A stretch of DNA of 27,049 nucleotides from Desulfosporosinus sp. UBA5188 (GCA_002413075.1 DHWG01000029.1:1-27049), one strand, 5' to 3'; numbered from the stretch's first letter, positions 14,630 to 23,893 are shown. The notes: generated by a model from the letters alone, not told the origin. Made by a program: numbers and translations.

Positions 14630-15817
14630 CTAAATTATAATCAATTCTCGTGGACTCATCGATATATACTTTGCGCCCAATTCGTCTACGACGACCACCG
14701 TATCCTCGATGCCTACAGCCCCAATACCAGGGAAAACAAATTTCGGTTCGATCGCTACCACCATTCCTGATTCTAGCACTATTTTAGATCCCTTACTGAT
14801 GGTCGGGAGTTCATCGAGTTCCAGTCCCACACCGTGTCCGACAAAACGAACCTGACTTGTCCCATAGCCCATGAAATTCTCCTCATAAGGGGTATTCTCA
14901 TGAACCCAAGTAATAATTTCCTCATAGATTTCACCGGCCACTCTCCCTGGAACTAAAGCACACCGAATCTTTTCTTCCACTTTTCTTGCCACCTCGTAGA
15001 CCTTTATCAGATCCTTAGATAAGGGGCCGAGACTCAACATTCGCGTTTGATCGATCTGATAACCATTTACGACGCTCACCATATCCACAACGATCGGCTC
15101 ACCTGATTTAATCTGAGCCATTGATGCGCCACTCGGATGCGCAATAGAAACGCCTTGCCCCGTGACCGGTCCATCAAAACAGCTAGATACTGCCGCCCTA
15201 GCCCCTGATGTAATTGCTCCAACATGGAATTCAGCGTCAAAGCCACGCATCCGCACATAACCACCGTGTCCGAGTGATCGTGCCTTGCCGACTAATAATC
15301 CCTCTAACTCAACTTCAGTCATACCAGGATGAAGAATTTCCTTAGCAAACTCCAAAACGAACGTATGAAGTTGTGCACTTTCATCGAGTCGAGCTAATTC
15401 CCACTTCGATTTTACGGCTCGTTGTAAACGGATCTCGTTGGAAACATCCACGAACCGAACGTTCGGAAATAATTTGCGATAGCGCTCAAATTGATTCACC
15501 GGAAGAACATCCAGTTCCAGTCCAAGTATTTCGGGCAAGGTTAGCCCTGTATCTAGGATATACTTTGGAATCTTAGACATGCCCTGAAGTTCAATAACCA
15601 CCCACGGGCTTTCTGACTGAGCTCTGAGGAAGTCTCGAAAGGCCATGATAATAGGCGTTCCAACGTTTGGAATATAGACATGAACATTTTGGGCAGTTCC
15701 TGAATAGTACAGCGTATCGGCCCGCTGAACCAATAACGCCCCTGCAATTCCACTTTTCTGCAGTCTATTTTGAAAATTAGAGACTCGGTTTTGTAATTCT
15801 ATTGAGGGAACTTTCAT
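14630..15817 (-). CDS. M24 family metallopeptidase (Xaa-Pro peptidase-like)
   Basis: Creatinase/aminopeptidase P-type protein of 395 residues: an N-terminal creatinase-like domain and a C-terminal pita-bread domain. All five metal ligands are recognisable: D in VVDMVSVV, D in YQIDQTRM, H in VGHGVGLELDELP, E in AIEPKF and E in GIEDTVVV, so it should be an active dinuclear metalloenzyme. The exact substrate, such as X-Pro dipeptides, cannot be read from sequence. GGAGG lies 8 nt before the ATG. The neighbouring universal stress protein and rubrerythrin are separate units. A 14-bp palindrome lies just upstream at 15846-15859. Confidence 0.92.
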   Translation of the reverse strand: MKVPSIELQNRVSNFQNRLQKSGIAGALLVQRADTLYYSGTAQNVHVYIPNVGTPIIMAFRDFLRAQSESPWVVIELQGMSKIPKYILDTGLTLPEILGLELDVLPVNQFERYRKLFPNVRFVDVSNEIRLQRAVKSKWELARLDESAQLHTFVLEFAKEILHPGMTEVELEGLLVGKARSLGHGGYVRMRGFDAEFHVGAITSGARAAVSSCFDGPVTGQGVSIAHPSGASMAQIKSGEPIVVDMVSVVNGYQIDQTRMLSLGPLSKDLIKVYEVARKVEEKIRCALVPGRVAGEIYEEIITWVHENTPYEENFMGYGTSQVRFVGHGVGLELDELPTISKGSKIVLESGMVVAIEPKFVFPGIGAVGIEDTVVVVDELGAKYISMSPRELIII

Positions 15818-15845
15818 TTTTCGCCTCCATTTTTGTGTAATATTC

Positions 15846-15859
15846 AGAATAATTATTCT
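15846..15859. repeat. 14-bp palindrome upstream of the M24 peptidase gene
   Basis: AGAATAATTATTCT is a perfect palindrome about 30 bp before the peptidase start. It could be an operator. It does not fit the Fur or PerR consensus well, and short AT-rich palindromes also arise by chance. Confidence 0.4.
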
Positions 15860-15930
15860 ATAATCATTATGTTTGGAATCTCCTCCCTTTGCAAGTTTTT
15901 TATTTGTTTGACTCTTTTAACTAAACGTCA

Positions 15931-15961
15931 GAAAAAAGGCTCCCACTTCTAAAGTGGGAGC
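15931..15961 (-). terminator. Terminator after rubrerythrin
   Basis: GCTCCCACTT and AAGTGGGAGC form a perfect 10-bp stem with a 3-nt loop. On the minus strand it is followed by CCTTTTTTC, a strong intrinsic terminator about 57 nt beyond the rubrerythrin stop. Confidence 0.92.
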
Positions 15962-16017
15962 TGAATTCGGTCATTTAAAATTAAGCTAAGTAAAATAATT
16001 CTTACTCTTGCTCTCTT

Positions 16018-16605
16018 CTAATATTTTTCAGGTAATTCTTGGAAATAGCCTTGCGTATGCGCACAAGCTGGGCAGTTTACGGGCGCTTCGGGGCCTTCAT
16101 GGATGTAGCCACAGTTCGTGCATCTCCATGAGGTCGGTGTTTCTTTTTTAAAAATCGTCCCATTTTGTATTCCATCAGCATAATACTCAAACCGGGTCAT
16201 ATGATGCTTTTCTACTTCGGCAATGTTTTTAAAAGCTCTAGCAATATCCGCAAATCCTTCTTTGTCAGCAATAACTCCAAATGAAGAATAAATTACTGAC
16301 CATTCCTCTTTCTCTCCTGCAGCAGACGCCCTTAGATTAGTGAGCGTGTCTTTTAAAACGAGTGGATAGTCTGCATCGACATGAATGATCTGGGTCGCTT
16401 CTTGGTTATGGGCCACAAGAAGTTTATAGAAGACTTCGGCGTGTTCCTTTTCGTTGGCCGCTGTTTCCTCAAAAACGCCTTGAATATGTTGGTACCCATC
16501 ACTCTTGGCTACACTGGCAAAAAAGGCATACCGATTGCGCGCTTGAGACTCCCCTGCAAAAGCTTTGCTGAGATTTTTAAATGTTTCAGTTTCTTGGAAT
16601 TTCAT
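16018..16605 (-). CDS. Rubrerythrin
   Basis: Non-haem di-iron protein that reduces hydrogen peroxide in anaerobes, taking electrons through its rubredoxin centre. The N-terminal ferritin-like four-helix domain has the E...EExxH pattern (GESQARNRY, ETAANEKEHAEVF, AEVEKHHMTRFEYY). The C-terminal rubredoxin-like domain has CTNCGYIHEG and CPACAH. I chose ATG at 16605 (195 residues), 10 nt after AGGAG. The GTG at 16614 directly abuts the ribosome-binding site. It is monocistronic, with a strong terminator. A weak promoter, TTGAAA with 17 bp to TTGATA, is visible upstream, but I saw no convincing PerR box. Fits an oxygen-sensitive lifestyle. Confidence 0.97.
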   Translation of the reverse strand: MKFQETETFKNLSKAFAGESQARNRYAFFASVAKSDGYQHIQGVFEETAANEKEHAEVFYKLLVAHNQEATQIIHVDADYPLVLKDTLTNLRASAAGEKEEWSVIYSSFGVIADKEGFADIARAFKNIAEVEKHHMTRFEYYADGIQNGTIFKKETPTSWRCTNCGYIHEGPEAPVNCPACAHTQGYFQELPEKY

Positions 16606-16903
16606 AAAATTCACTCTCCTTTTTACCTAGTTTCTCTGTAAGCTTATTTATTTATGCTTCTATATCTTTATCAATAATCCTGCTTATTAGATTTCAAATT
16701 ATTAGCCTCTTCTTTCAATGGCGTCCATAGCTTACATTGTTAAAATTTTATTACTTAGACTTTATATTCATATGTATAATGATTCACACTCGTTTATAGG
16801 AGACAACAGGCTGCTTAGATTTGCCTTATATCCCGATCGTAAAATTAGCCGCTTTACGGCAACAAGTGGTAATGATAAAGTGTCAAAGGAACGTATTGTC
16901 AAT

Positions 16904-18142
16904 ATGCCAAAGGTGGTTTTCCGTTTGAAGTTAAAACGTCCAGATATACCTCGTGCTGTCATAGTCTTAATTATTGGTGGTTTCATTCAGTCGGTTGGTA
17001 ATTCTCTGATGTGGCCTTTAAATAGTCTCTTTATGCATACCGTCTTGGGACGTAGTTTGACAGAGGCTGGTACCCTTCTCGCTCTTCAGTCCGCGGTTTC
17101 TCTACTTGGTCAATTTATGAGTGGCTTTTTAGCCGATCGCTTTGGGCCTAAGAAAATTATGATTATTGGGCTAGTTAGCGCAGTCCTCTCAGTTGGTGCT
17201 ATCGGTATTTATCCATTCTGGAATGTCTATGCACCTGCCTTTATCCTCTTTGGCTTAGCTCAGGCTTTTATCTTCGTTCCCCTTTTCGCGCTGATTCATG
17301 CCGTTTGGCCGGAAGGTGGGCGGCGAGGTTTTAATCTTCTTTATGTCTCCAATAACGCAGGCGTCGCGGTCGGCACAGCGATCGGAGGAATGATCGCTCA
17401 AATTTCTTTCAGTCTGATTTTCTCTCTCAATGCCGTAGCCTTCTTAATCTATTTAATATTAGTACTCATAGGTGTTTCGGAACGAAAGGCACCCATTCAT
17501 CTGATTCCACCAAAGCAGCAAACCCAACGGCTGACAAAAGACAAAGGATTCATGGTACTCGTAGCCTTATGTGGTGGGATATTCTTTGTCTGGGGCGCTT
17601 ACATTCAGCTTGTTACCATATTACCCGTGGTGATGAACCAACTCGGTTTTTCCTTAGTTTCTTACAGTGTACTTTGGACGCTCAATGGTCTCTTCGTCGT
17701 AACCTTACAACCGCTGCTTACTTGGGTGATCACGGCGTGGGCACAGTCTTTTAAACGGCAATTTTACCTTGGAGGCGTTCTCTTATCCATTGGGTTTGTC
17801 ATCTTACTAGGGAAACCCCCGTATGGGTTCTATATTGTCGCCATGCTTATTCTGACGTTAGGGGAAATGCTCATTTTACCTGCAGTTCCTGCGGCTGCCG
17901 CTCAACTTGCCCCACAAGGCAAGAATGGCGCTTATCAAGGCATTGTCGGAGGCGCTACGTCGGGCGGCCGTATGATTGGCCCCTTAATGGGTGGTATTAT
18001 GTTTGACTTTGGTGGAGGACCGAGTGTATGGATGCTAGCACTCACTTTTATGGCGGCCTCAATGATCATGTTCTTCATCTACGGGAAAGTCGAACAACGC
18101 TTTCATTTACTTCAACACACCAAACAATCGCTTACATTATAA
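16904..18142 (+). CDS. MFS transporter
   Basis: Twelve-segment major facilitator superfamily permease of 412 residues from the chosen ATG. The loop between segments 2 and 3 has the MFS motif A variant GFLADRFGPKKIMI, and a GGxxSGGRMIGP segment lies in the C-terminal half. The substrate is unknown; the general look is that of drug or metabolite exporters. The reading frame is open back to 16718, but the first 62 residues of that version are not typical of MFS proteins. The ATG at 16904 sits 13 nt after AAAGGA, just ahead of the first hydrophobic segment, so I prefer it with reservations. Divergent from rubrerythrin, convergent with the gene at 18162. Confidence 0.9.
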   Translation: MPKVVFRLKLKRPDIPRAVIVLIIGGFIQSVGNSLMWPLNSLFMHTVLGRSLTEAGTLLALQSAVSLLGQFMSGFLADRFGPKKIMIIGLVSAVLSVGAIGIYPFWNVYAPAFILFGLAQAFIFVPLFALIHAVWPEGGRRGFNLLYVSNNAGVAVGTAIGGMIAQISFSLIFSLNAVAFLIYLILVLIGVSERKAPIHLIPPKQQTQRLTKDKGFMVLVALCGGIFFVWGAYIQLVTILPVVMNQLGFSLVSYSVLWTLNGLFVVTLQPLLTWVITAWAQSFKRQFYLGGVLLSIGFVILLGKPPYGFYIVAMLILTLGEMLILPAVPAAAAQLAPQGKNGAYQGIVGGATSGGRMIGPLMGGIMFDFGGGPSVWMLALTFMAASMIMFFIYGKVEQRFHLLQHTKQSLTL

Positions 18143-18158
18143 GAAAATGTGAGCGATT
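18126..18158. terminator. Hairpin between the convergent MFS and 18162 genes
   Basis: AATCGCTTACATT pairs with AATGTGAGCGATT (one G-T wobble, 7-nt loop), overlapping the MFS stop codon. It lies four bases before the end of the opposing gene. The T-tail is weak on both strands, so termination efficiency is uncertain. Confidence 0.55.
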
Positions 18159-18161
18159 ATT

Positions 18162-18920
18162 TCAATTCAAATCCGCCAAAGAGATTTCAGCCTGGGCATT
18201 GGGATCGAAGGGATTCGTTCTGGCTGCATAAGAAAAAAGATATGGATAATCCTTCTCAAGATGAATCATGTATGTTAACCACTCAAATATCAATAATTTA
18301 TAGGCTCGTTCAATATCGCCCGAGAAGTGATGATAATCGGCCTCACTAAGATGTGTCAAATCCAATCGACTTGCCAGTTCTTCCGTTAAATGAAAGACAG
18401 CCCATAAGAGCTCTGTGAACGATTCGTGTTCAAGTAAATTAGGATTCTCTAGCATCCTGAGTAAAAATTCCCTTTTACCCAATAGTTTCTCGTTCAGCTT
18501 TTCCAGCTCACTTGCCCGACTGTTGATCTGAACGCCATCTTTACCCAGCCAAATTTTCATCCTCTCAACCTTTTTAGGCCAATTGTCTAATAAGATTTGT
18601 CTTGCTGTTTCCTCACTCGTCCGATCGAACTTGGTGAGGCTTTGAAGCAGTTCGACCCCACTTTCACTGAAGAAGGCCCCGATGACCATATTAAGTTTTT
18701 TTACTCTCTGTCCCTTTTCACGACGACTTAAAAGGCTATCAATCACGAGGGTCGACAAAAGAATATAAATAGGGAGAAACGCGATTTGAGACAATAGGTC
18801 GCTTAAAATAGCCCGTAAATCATGGAAGATGAGATCTTTTATTAAATAGACAATAAATGACACAAGACTCAGACCCAGCACCAAATTAATCTCCCACTTT
18901 TTCTTCATGAGCTTCCCCAT
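18162..18920 (-). CDS. Membrane-anchored protein of unknown function
   Basis: A 252-residue protein I cannot assign. Two hydrophobic segments lie near residues 12-28 and 45-65, followed by a cytosolic-looking helical region of about 180 residues rich in E, K and L, with a possible coiled coil around SRASELEKLNEKLLGKREFL. No enzymatic motif or Cys pattern is evident. AGGAGG is 9 nt before the ATG, a very good start. It is convergent with the MFS gene, their ends 19 bp apart, and 60 bp after the small gene at 18981, so it might share a transcript with it. Confidence 0.8.
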   Translation of the reverse strand: MGKLMKKKWEINLVLGLSLVSFIVYLIKDLIFHDLRAILSDLLSQIAFLPIYILLSTLVIDSLLSRREKGQRVKKLNMVIGAFFSESGVELLQSLTKFDRTSEETARQILLDNWPKKVERMKIWLGKDGVQINSRASELEKLNEKLLGKREFLLRMLENPNLLEHESFTELLWAVFHLTEELASRLDLTHLSEADYHHFSGDIERAYKLLIFEWLTYMIHLEKDYPYLFSYAARTNPFDPNAQAEISLADLN

Positions 18921-18980
18921 AGTTTTACACCTCCTTTATTGGGATAGAACAAGCCTTTCTCCATTACAAGCAAGCTTACT

Positions 18981-19244
18981 TTAGCCCCCAGCTGAAAGGA
19001 AGCGTAAGCGAAAAACCTTGACTATTTCCGGCCATTCTTCCTCATCAACTCGGAATGTCACCTTCGTTGCGGGGACTTGTATCGACCCTAAAGTACAGGT
19101 CCACTCATCACTCAAGTGGACTTCCCAGTTTGATACCAAATACAATCCACGTCCAACCCGAACTCCCCCAATTGCGAGGAAATACTCTTCCAAATCTCGG
19201 TGGGGCATTCCTCTCATTTCCAGGAAATGCTCTTCTATTGCCAT
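18981..19244 (-). CDS. Small protein of unknown function
   Basis: An 87-residue protein with an acidic N-terminus (MAIEEHFLEMRGMPHRDLEEY) and a beta-rich middle (GRGLYLVSNWEVHL... IQVPATKVTFRV), with no signal peptide or membrane segment. I do not recognise the family. The ATG at 19244 has GGAGAG 6 nt upstream. A TTG at 19277 would fall inside the terminator hairpin of the upstream gene, so I excluded it. It sits 57 bp after the RluA-type gene but beyond that gene's terminator, in the same orientation. Confidence 0.75.
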   Translation of the reverse strand: MAIEEHFLEMRGMPHRDLEEYFLAIGGVRVGRGLYLVSNWEVHLSDEWTCTLGSIQVPATKVTFRVDEEEWPEIVKVFRLRFLSAGG

Positions 19245-19262
19245 AATCTTCTCTCCGATTAA

Positions 19263-19289
19263 AAGACCGGGTGTCAACCCGGTTTTTTG
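19263..19289 (-). terminator. Terminator after the pseudouridine synthase gene
   Basis: ACCGGGT and ACCCGGT form a 7-bp GC-rich stem with a 4-nt loop. On the minus strand CTTTT follows; on the plus strand a TTTTTT run follows, so it can work both ways. Confidence 0.85.
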
Positions 19290-19301
19290 TTCTTCACCCT
19301 T

Positions 19302-20216
19302 CTATTGGTTAAACAAGTTCAAAAATTCCTTTGGGATCTCCGTTTCATAACGTACATCTTCACCCGTGATCGGATGCTTAAAGGCAAGCACCCGTGCATG
19401 TAAGCCTAACCGACCTATAGGGTGCTTGATTGCGCCATACTTCTTATCCCCAACGATACTGTGTCCTATGTCTTTCATATGAACACGAATTTGGTTCTTT
19501 CGCCCAGTTTCTAGTTTCACTTCTAAAAGAGAATAGTTTTTATTCTTCTTAAGAACCTCATAGTGGGTCACGGCTTTTTGACCTGAATTAGGGGTGCGAC
19601 TGGAGTACATGATAAAGGCCTTACTTTCCGTCAGCCACGATGTGATTGTTCCTTGCTCTTGGGTCACAAGACCTTCTACAACCGCAACATAACTCCGCTC
19701 CAAAACAACTTCTTTCCAAGCATTTTGAAGCAACTGCTGTACTTTCTCGCTTTTTGCAAACATCATGACGCCTGAAGTGTCTCTATCAAGACGATGCAAC
19801 ACAAAGATCTTATTTTTCGGATCTCTTTTTTTCACATGTTCGCTCAAAATACTATAGGCTGTACGTTCCTTTTCTGTAGCCGTAGCGATCGAGAGTAACC
19901 CAGCTTCTTTTTCAATAATAATTACATGTAAGTCTTCAAAGACAATATTTAGACCTTCAGGTTGCTCTTCTATCAGAACTTTAGTCCAATTTACGACAAC
20001 CTGTTGACCAATCTCCAACGGATAATTGTATTGAGTAATAATCTCATTGTCGACCGAAATTTGATGATGGGTCAGTAGCGATTTGATATCGCTTCGACTT
20101 TTACTGGGTAACGCGCCTTGTAAAAACTTCAATAACTCAGCCGGTTCCGTTATCTCAAGGTGAGTTTGTTTATCCTTCCCAGTCTTGAATCTTAACTTAT
20201 TGCTTGGCATATTCAT
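19302..20216 (-). CDS. RluA family pseudouridine synthase
   Basis: Converts uridines in rRNA or tRNA to pseudouridine. The N-terminus carries an S4-like RNA-binding domain (about residues 25-80, including SRSDIKSLLTHHQISVDNEI), and the catalytic domain has the signature HRLDRDTSGVMMFAKS with the catalytic Asp. The later motif GRKNQIRVHM, also typical of the RluA/RsuA superfamily, is present. At 304 residues it is of normal size. AAGGGG lies 8 nt before the ATG. The target position cannot be deduced. It is a separate unit with its own terminator. Confidence 0.95.
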   Translation of the reverse strand: MNMPSNKLRFKTGKDKQTHLEITEPAELLKFLQGALPSKSRSDIKSLLTHHQISVDNEIITQYNYPLEIGQQVVVNWTKVLIEEQPEGLNIVFEDLHVIIIEKEAGLLSIATATEKERTAYSILSEHVKKRDPKNKIFVLHRLDRDTSGVMMFAKSEKVQQLLQNAWKEVVLERSYVAVVEGLVTQEQGTITSWLTESKAFIMYSSRTPNSGQKAVTHYEVLKKNKNYSLLEVKLETGRKNQIRVHMKDIGHSIVGDKKYGAIKHPIGRLGLHARVLAFKHPITGEDVRYETEIPKEFLNLFNQ

Positions 20217-20286
20217 ATGATTGTCCCCTTATTCTTGTTATCTGACCGACTATCTCCGAATTAAATTGCCTTAATTCTTGCTCCAA

Positions 20287-20511
20287 TTAAATTCGAGGTG
20301 GCTTCATTCCCATTTGACGCCAATCCTCTCTTGATGGACCGTAAATTCCAGGCACTTTAAGGCCGGCTTGTCTCATTAGTACGGTTATCTGCCCCCGATG
20401 GTGGATCTGATGATCGATTAGGGCCCTTAATGTGTGACCATTTGTCCAAGTCTCTCCATACATATCTTTTTTCTCTAAAAGAGATTGATCATTCCACTGA
20501 TGTCTAACGGC
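20287..20511 (-). pseudogene. C-terminal remnant of a DinB family protein
   Basis: In one minus-strand frame the 423-bp gap between the RluA-type and DTW genes encodes 74 codons after a stop, ending in TAA at 20287. The text includes LRALIDHQIHHRGQITVLM and GLKVPGIYGPSREDW, the C-terminal pattern of DinB-like four-helix metalloproteins, with the HxxxH histidines conserved. DinB proteins have about 150-170 residues; the N-terminal half is missing and a TAA precedes the remnant. No other frame upstream looks like the lost half, so this seems a deletion rather than a simple frameshift. A start at the internal ATG would leave only about 55 residues. The rest of the gap, 20512-20639, shows nothing I can assign. 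Confidence 0.8.
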
Positions 20512-20639
20512 TTAATAATTTATAACAATATTACCAGTTAGCCTCAATCAGGTCAATAAATTCCCCCTTTATAAATCATTATGAGCTTTTAAACAAACCT
20601 ACAATAAGTTCAAAAGAGGTTTTTTTAAACAGAGTGGAT

Positions 20640-21281
20640 CTATGAATCGTTTAAAACTTTATGTCCACTAACACCAGCCTTATAACTTTTTAGAAATAGC
20701 TTGTAATAATCTTCTATCGACTGTGATGTCTCGAACTCTCCATTCATTTTCAGGATTTCAATGGCAGCTTCTATTGTACACAGATTCCCTTTGGCGCCTC
20801 CTCTTCTCAAATCATAGTTAGAGGCCTTGTTTGACTGTATTGAAACAATCGGTAAATCCTTCAAGAATTCGCTTTTCCGAAATATCTTTCTAGCTTCTTT
20901 CCATGTCCCGTCTATGATTATGAAAGCTGGTATTTTATCAGTTGGTTCAAATTCCACTTCTCTTTTTTTTAATTCCTCATTTTCCGTTGGAAATAAAACA
21001 AATGTTGTATATTTATCGCTATTAATAGATTCAATTAACGGCTTAGGACTCTTTGTGCGTTCCCATAGGAAAACTTCCGTTGCCTCTCGATTGATTAACT
21101 TTAATAGTCTTGCCGTATTAGAAGGCCTATAAAACTCTCTTTCACTCGATAGAATCCAGAACTTAGCTCTAGAGCTAACTTTCTCTGATTGATTACAAAT
21201 GCAATTAATGATCGGCAAGCCACATTCATTGCAACTTTCATATAAGCTCGTAATTTGCTTAACCTTATAAATTTTATCCAC
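20640..21281 (-). CDS. DTW domain protein, putative tRNA-uridine aminocarboxypropyltransferase
   Basis: DTW-domain proteins such as TapT/YfiP transfer the aminocarboxypropyl group of S-adenosylmethionine to uridine in tRNA (acp3U). This 213-residue protein has an N-terminal Cys cluster (CNECGLPIINCICNQ), a plausible zinc site, and the family signature IIDGTWKEARKIF followed by a YDLRRGGAKGNLCTIEAA segment. The start is GTG with AAGGGG 5 nt upstream. Its neighbours are unrelated, and it is not obviously in an operon. The DTW assignment is clear; the acp3U activity is inferred from the family. Confidence 0.9.
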   Translation of the reverse strand: MDKIYKVKQITSLYESCNECGLPIINCICNQSEKVSSRAKFWILSSEREFYRPSNTARLLKLINREATEVFLWERTKSPKPLIESINSDKYTTFVLFPTENEELKKREVEFEPTDKIPAFIIIDGTWKEARKIFRKSEFLKDLPIVSIQSNKASNYDLRRGGAKGNLCTIEAAIEILKMNGEFETSQSIEDYYKLFLKSYKAGVSGHKVLNDS

Positions 21282-21360
21282 TTTATCCCCTTGTTCATTG
21301 CATTAATTGTAGTTTTTCCAACCTCAGTTAATTTGAACCTCGTGGTCCAATCTCTTCACG

Positions 21361-21408
21361 CAAAAAGAAGACGCACTTCGGTTGTGGAAGATCTGAAGTG
21401 CGTCTTCT
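21361..21408 (-). terminator. Strong terminator after nrdJ
   Basis: A perfect 14-bp stem (21366-21379 with 21395-21408) and a 15-nt loop are followed by TTTTTG on the minus strand, about 54 nt after the nrdJ stop. Confidence 0.92.
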
Positions 21409-21461
21409 CGCGAATTACCTAAATATTATTAACGGTGGATTTTATCATCAGAACAATCGCA

Positions 21462-23882
21462 CTATCCACACTTTGAGTAGCCACAGTGCGTACACACAAC
21501 ACAACCGCTTTCATGGTTGATGGGCATCCCACACTCTGGGCAAGCATTTTCTTCTGCAACACCTGATCGGACTATTTTTCCAGTGACCTTTTCTCTCGAT
21601 AGCTTCTCTCGTTCGGCAACGCTTGATTTTACAAGCGCAGGAGCTGCTTTTTTCGTTCCCTTTTGGACACTTTCAAAATCAATACCCACTTCATTATATT
21701 TCTTAATCACGCTGGCTATGGCATCTGGGCAGGAGGTGACGTTGACACCTTCACGCCGCATGCAAGCCGGACAACGAATACCCTTGATTTGTTCAGTGAT
21801 TGTTTCAACGGACAAGCCGGAACGCAGCGCAATAGAGATCAAACGGGCTGAAGCCTCAGATTGCGATGAGCATCCGCCAGCGCGACCGGTATTCGTAAAA
21901 ACTTCACAAATCCCTTTTTCATCCGCGTTGACGCTGACATAGAGGTTTCCGCACCCGATTTTTATTTTCTCTGTCACCCCTATAGTGGTGGTCGGTCGTG
22001 GACGCGGAACGACTGTATCGACTTCTGGAATAAAGGGAGTTTTGGGAGGTATAGCCTGACCGATCCCCAGTGATTCCACACCCTTCTTTTCGACCTGGTC
22101 TGGTGTCGCTACAGTTCCGATGGAAAGTACCTGCTCTTCTCTACTTCCATCGCGATAGACCGTTAAACCTTTACAGTTCAGTTCATCTGCCAACCGATAA
22201 GCTTCAGCAATGTCTTCACGTGTCGCGGCGTTCGCAAAGTTGATAGTTTTTGAGACCGCGTTATCGGTATATTTCTGAAAAGCCGCTTGAATCCGGATAT
22301 GCCATTCAGGTGCGATCTCTTGAGCCGTGGTAAAGACTTCCTGAACCCAGTTTGGTACTTCCTGTAAACCAAGGACCGTTCCCTTTGCTGCGATCTTCTG
22401 CATTAATTCTAAGGAATAGAAACCATATTCATGGGCAAATGATTCGAAGAGTGGATTGACCTCGACTAAGGCCGTCCCATCCATCACTGTTTTAGTATAA
22501 GCAACCGCAAAAAGAGGTTCTACGCCGCTGGAAGCACCGCAAATCATGGAGATAGTTCCAGTCGGAGCAATCGTCGTTAAGGTCGCATTACGCAATTTCA
22601 TGACCCCGTCATAAATGGAGCCCTCATAATTAGGGAAGTTTCCTCGTTCTTCAGCCAGGCGTTGGGACTCAATGCGGGCTTCCGTCTGAATAAATTTCAT
22701 GACCTTTTCCGCGTAGTCAACCGCTTCTTCTGTGGCATACGAGGTTTGAAGCAGAATGAGCATATCGGCAAAACCCATCACGCCAAGACCAATTTTGCGG
22801 TTCCCTTTAACAACCTCATCGATAATTGGCAATGGATACTGATTTACATCAATCACGTTGTCCAGAAAACGAACCGACAAGCGAATCACCTGACTTAAAC
22901 GTTCCCAGTTAATGACCATTTTTTCGTTTTTCTCCATCACCATCAATTTGAGATTAATGGAGCCTAAGTTGCACGCCTCATTGGGCAGAAGTGGCTGTTC
23001 ACCACAAGGATTGGTGGCCTCAATCTTTCCTTGCAACGGCGTGGGGTTGCCTTCATTTAAACGGTCAAGAAACACTATTCCAGGTTCCCCATTCTGCCAG
23101 GCATGTTCAACGATCTTATTAAAAATCTCCGGAGCGGATAATTTTCCTGCTGAGATACCCGTATGAGGATCTATGAGATCATAGGGACGTCCTTCACGGA
23201 CCGCCAGCATGAACTCTTCCGTAATTCCAACGGAGATATTAAAGTTCGTAATCTCTTTATTGTCTTCTTTACACTGAATGAAATCCACAATATCCGGATG
23301 GTCCACACGCAGAATTCCCATATTAGCACCGCGACGAGTTCCGCCTTGCTTAACCGCTTCCGTAGCAGAATTAAAAACCTTCATAAAGGAAATCGGACCT
23401 GAGGCCACTCCACCAGTAGAGCGAACCATGCTATTTTTAGGGCGCAAGCGAGAAAAGCTGAAACCAGTCCCTCCACCTGATTTATGAATAATTGCGGCAT
23501 TTTTTATTGCATCAAAAATCTGTTCCATGCTGTCTTCAATTGGTAAGACAAAGCAAGCACTCAATTGTCCGAGATCCCGACCGGCATTCATAAGCGTCGG
23601 TGAATTTGGCATGAATTCGAGGTTCGCCATCATGTTGTAGAATTCTTTAGCCAGGGCCCCAGTTTCTTTTTTGCCTTTGCCGTATTTATCCTCTTCAATT
23701 TCTGCAATCACACAGGCTACTCGATAAATCATGTCTTCCGCAGTTTCAACTACTTGTCCGTTTGCTTGTTTTAAATACCTTTTTGCCAATACAACGCGCG
23801 CATTAGGGGTAAGATTAGCCTTAGGCCAGGTTTTTGGTGCTTGTCCTTCAAAACTCAACGAGAATCCCCAACTTTCCTTCAT
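21462..23882 (-). CDS. nrdJ: Vitamin B12-dependent ribonucleotide reductase (class II)
   Basis: Reduces ribonucleotides to deoxyribonucleotides using adenosylcobalamin to generate the thiyl radical, so it needs neither oxygen nor a glycyl-radical activase. In 806 residues it shows the N-C-G-E active-site segment NPCGEQPLLPNEACNLGS, the GTISMICGASSGVEP loop, GGTGFSFSRLRP, and C-terminal redox or zinc Cys motifs (CPECGMPINHESGC...CTHCGYSKCG). Length is in the family range. The ribosome-binding site is poor (GAAAAG), and the gene begins 11 nt after nrdR, so coupling to nrdR is likely. Regulated through the NrdR-type sites upstream of nrdR. Cobalamin supply is implied, but no cobalamin riboswitch is visible here. 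Confidence 0.97.
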   Translation of the reverse strand: MKESWGFSLSFEGQAPKTWPKANLTPNARVVLAKRYLKQANGQVVETAEDMIYRVACVIAEIEEDKYGKGKKETGALAKEFYNMMANLEFMPNSPTLMNAGRDLGQLSACFVLPIEDSMEQIFDAIKNAAIIHKSGGGTGFSFSRLRPKNSMVRSTGGVASGPISFMKVFNSATEAVKQGGTRRGANMGILRVDHPDIVDFIQCKEDNKEITNFNISVGITEEFMLAVREGRPYDLIDPHTGISAGKLSAPEIFNKIVEHAWQNGEPGIVFLDRLNEGNPTPLQGKIEATNPCGEQPLLPNEACNLGSINLKLMVMEKNEKMVINWERLSQVIRLSVRFLDNVIDVNQYPLPIIDEVVKGNRKIGLGVMGFADMLILLQTSYATEEAVDYAEKVMKFIQTEARIESQRLAEERGNFPNYEGSIYDGVMKLRNATLTTIAPTGTISMICGASSGVEPLFAVAYTKTVMDGTALVEVNPLFESFAHEYGFYSLELMQKIAAKGTVLGLQEVPNWVQEVFTTAQEIAPEWHIRIQAAFQKYTDNAVSKTINFANAATREDIAEAYRLADELNCKGLTVYRDGSREEQVLSIGTVATPDQVEKKGVESLGIGQAIPPKTPFIPEVDTVVPRPRPTTTIGVTEKIKIGCGNLYVSVNADEKGICEVFTNTGRAGGCSSQSEASARLISIALRSGLSVETITEQIKGIRCPACMRREGVNVTSCPDAIASVIKKYNEVGIDFESVQKGTKKAAPALVKSSVAEREKLSREKVTGKIVRSGVAEENACPECGMPINHESGCVVCTHCGYSKCG

Positions 23883-23893
23883 AACTTTTCAAT

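Noticed and set aside
16621..16700. PerR box upstream of rubrerythrin
   Set aside because: Only fragments such as TTATTGATAA are present; the 15-bp dyad consensus is not met.
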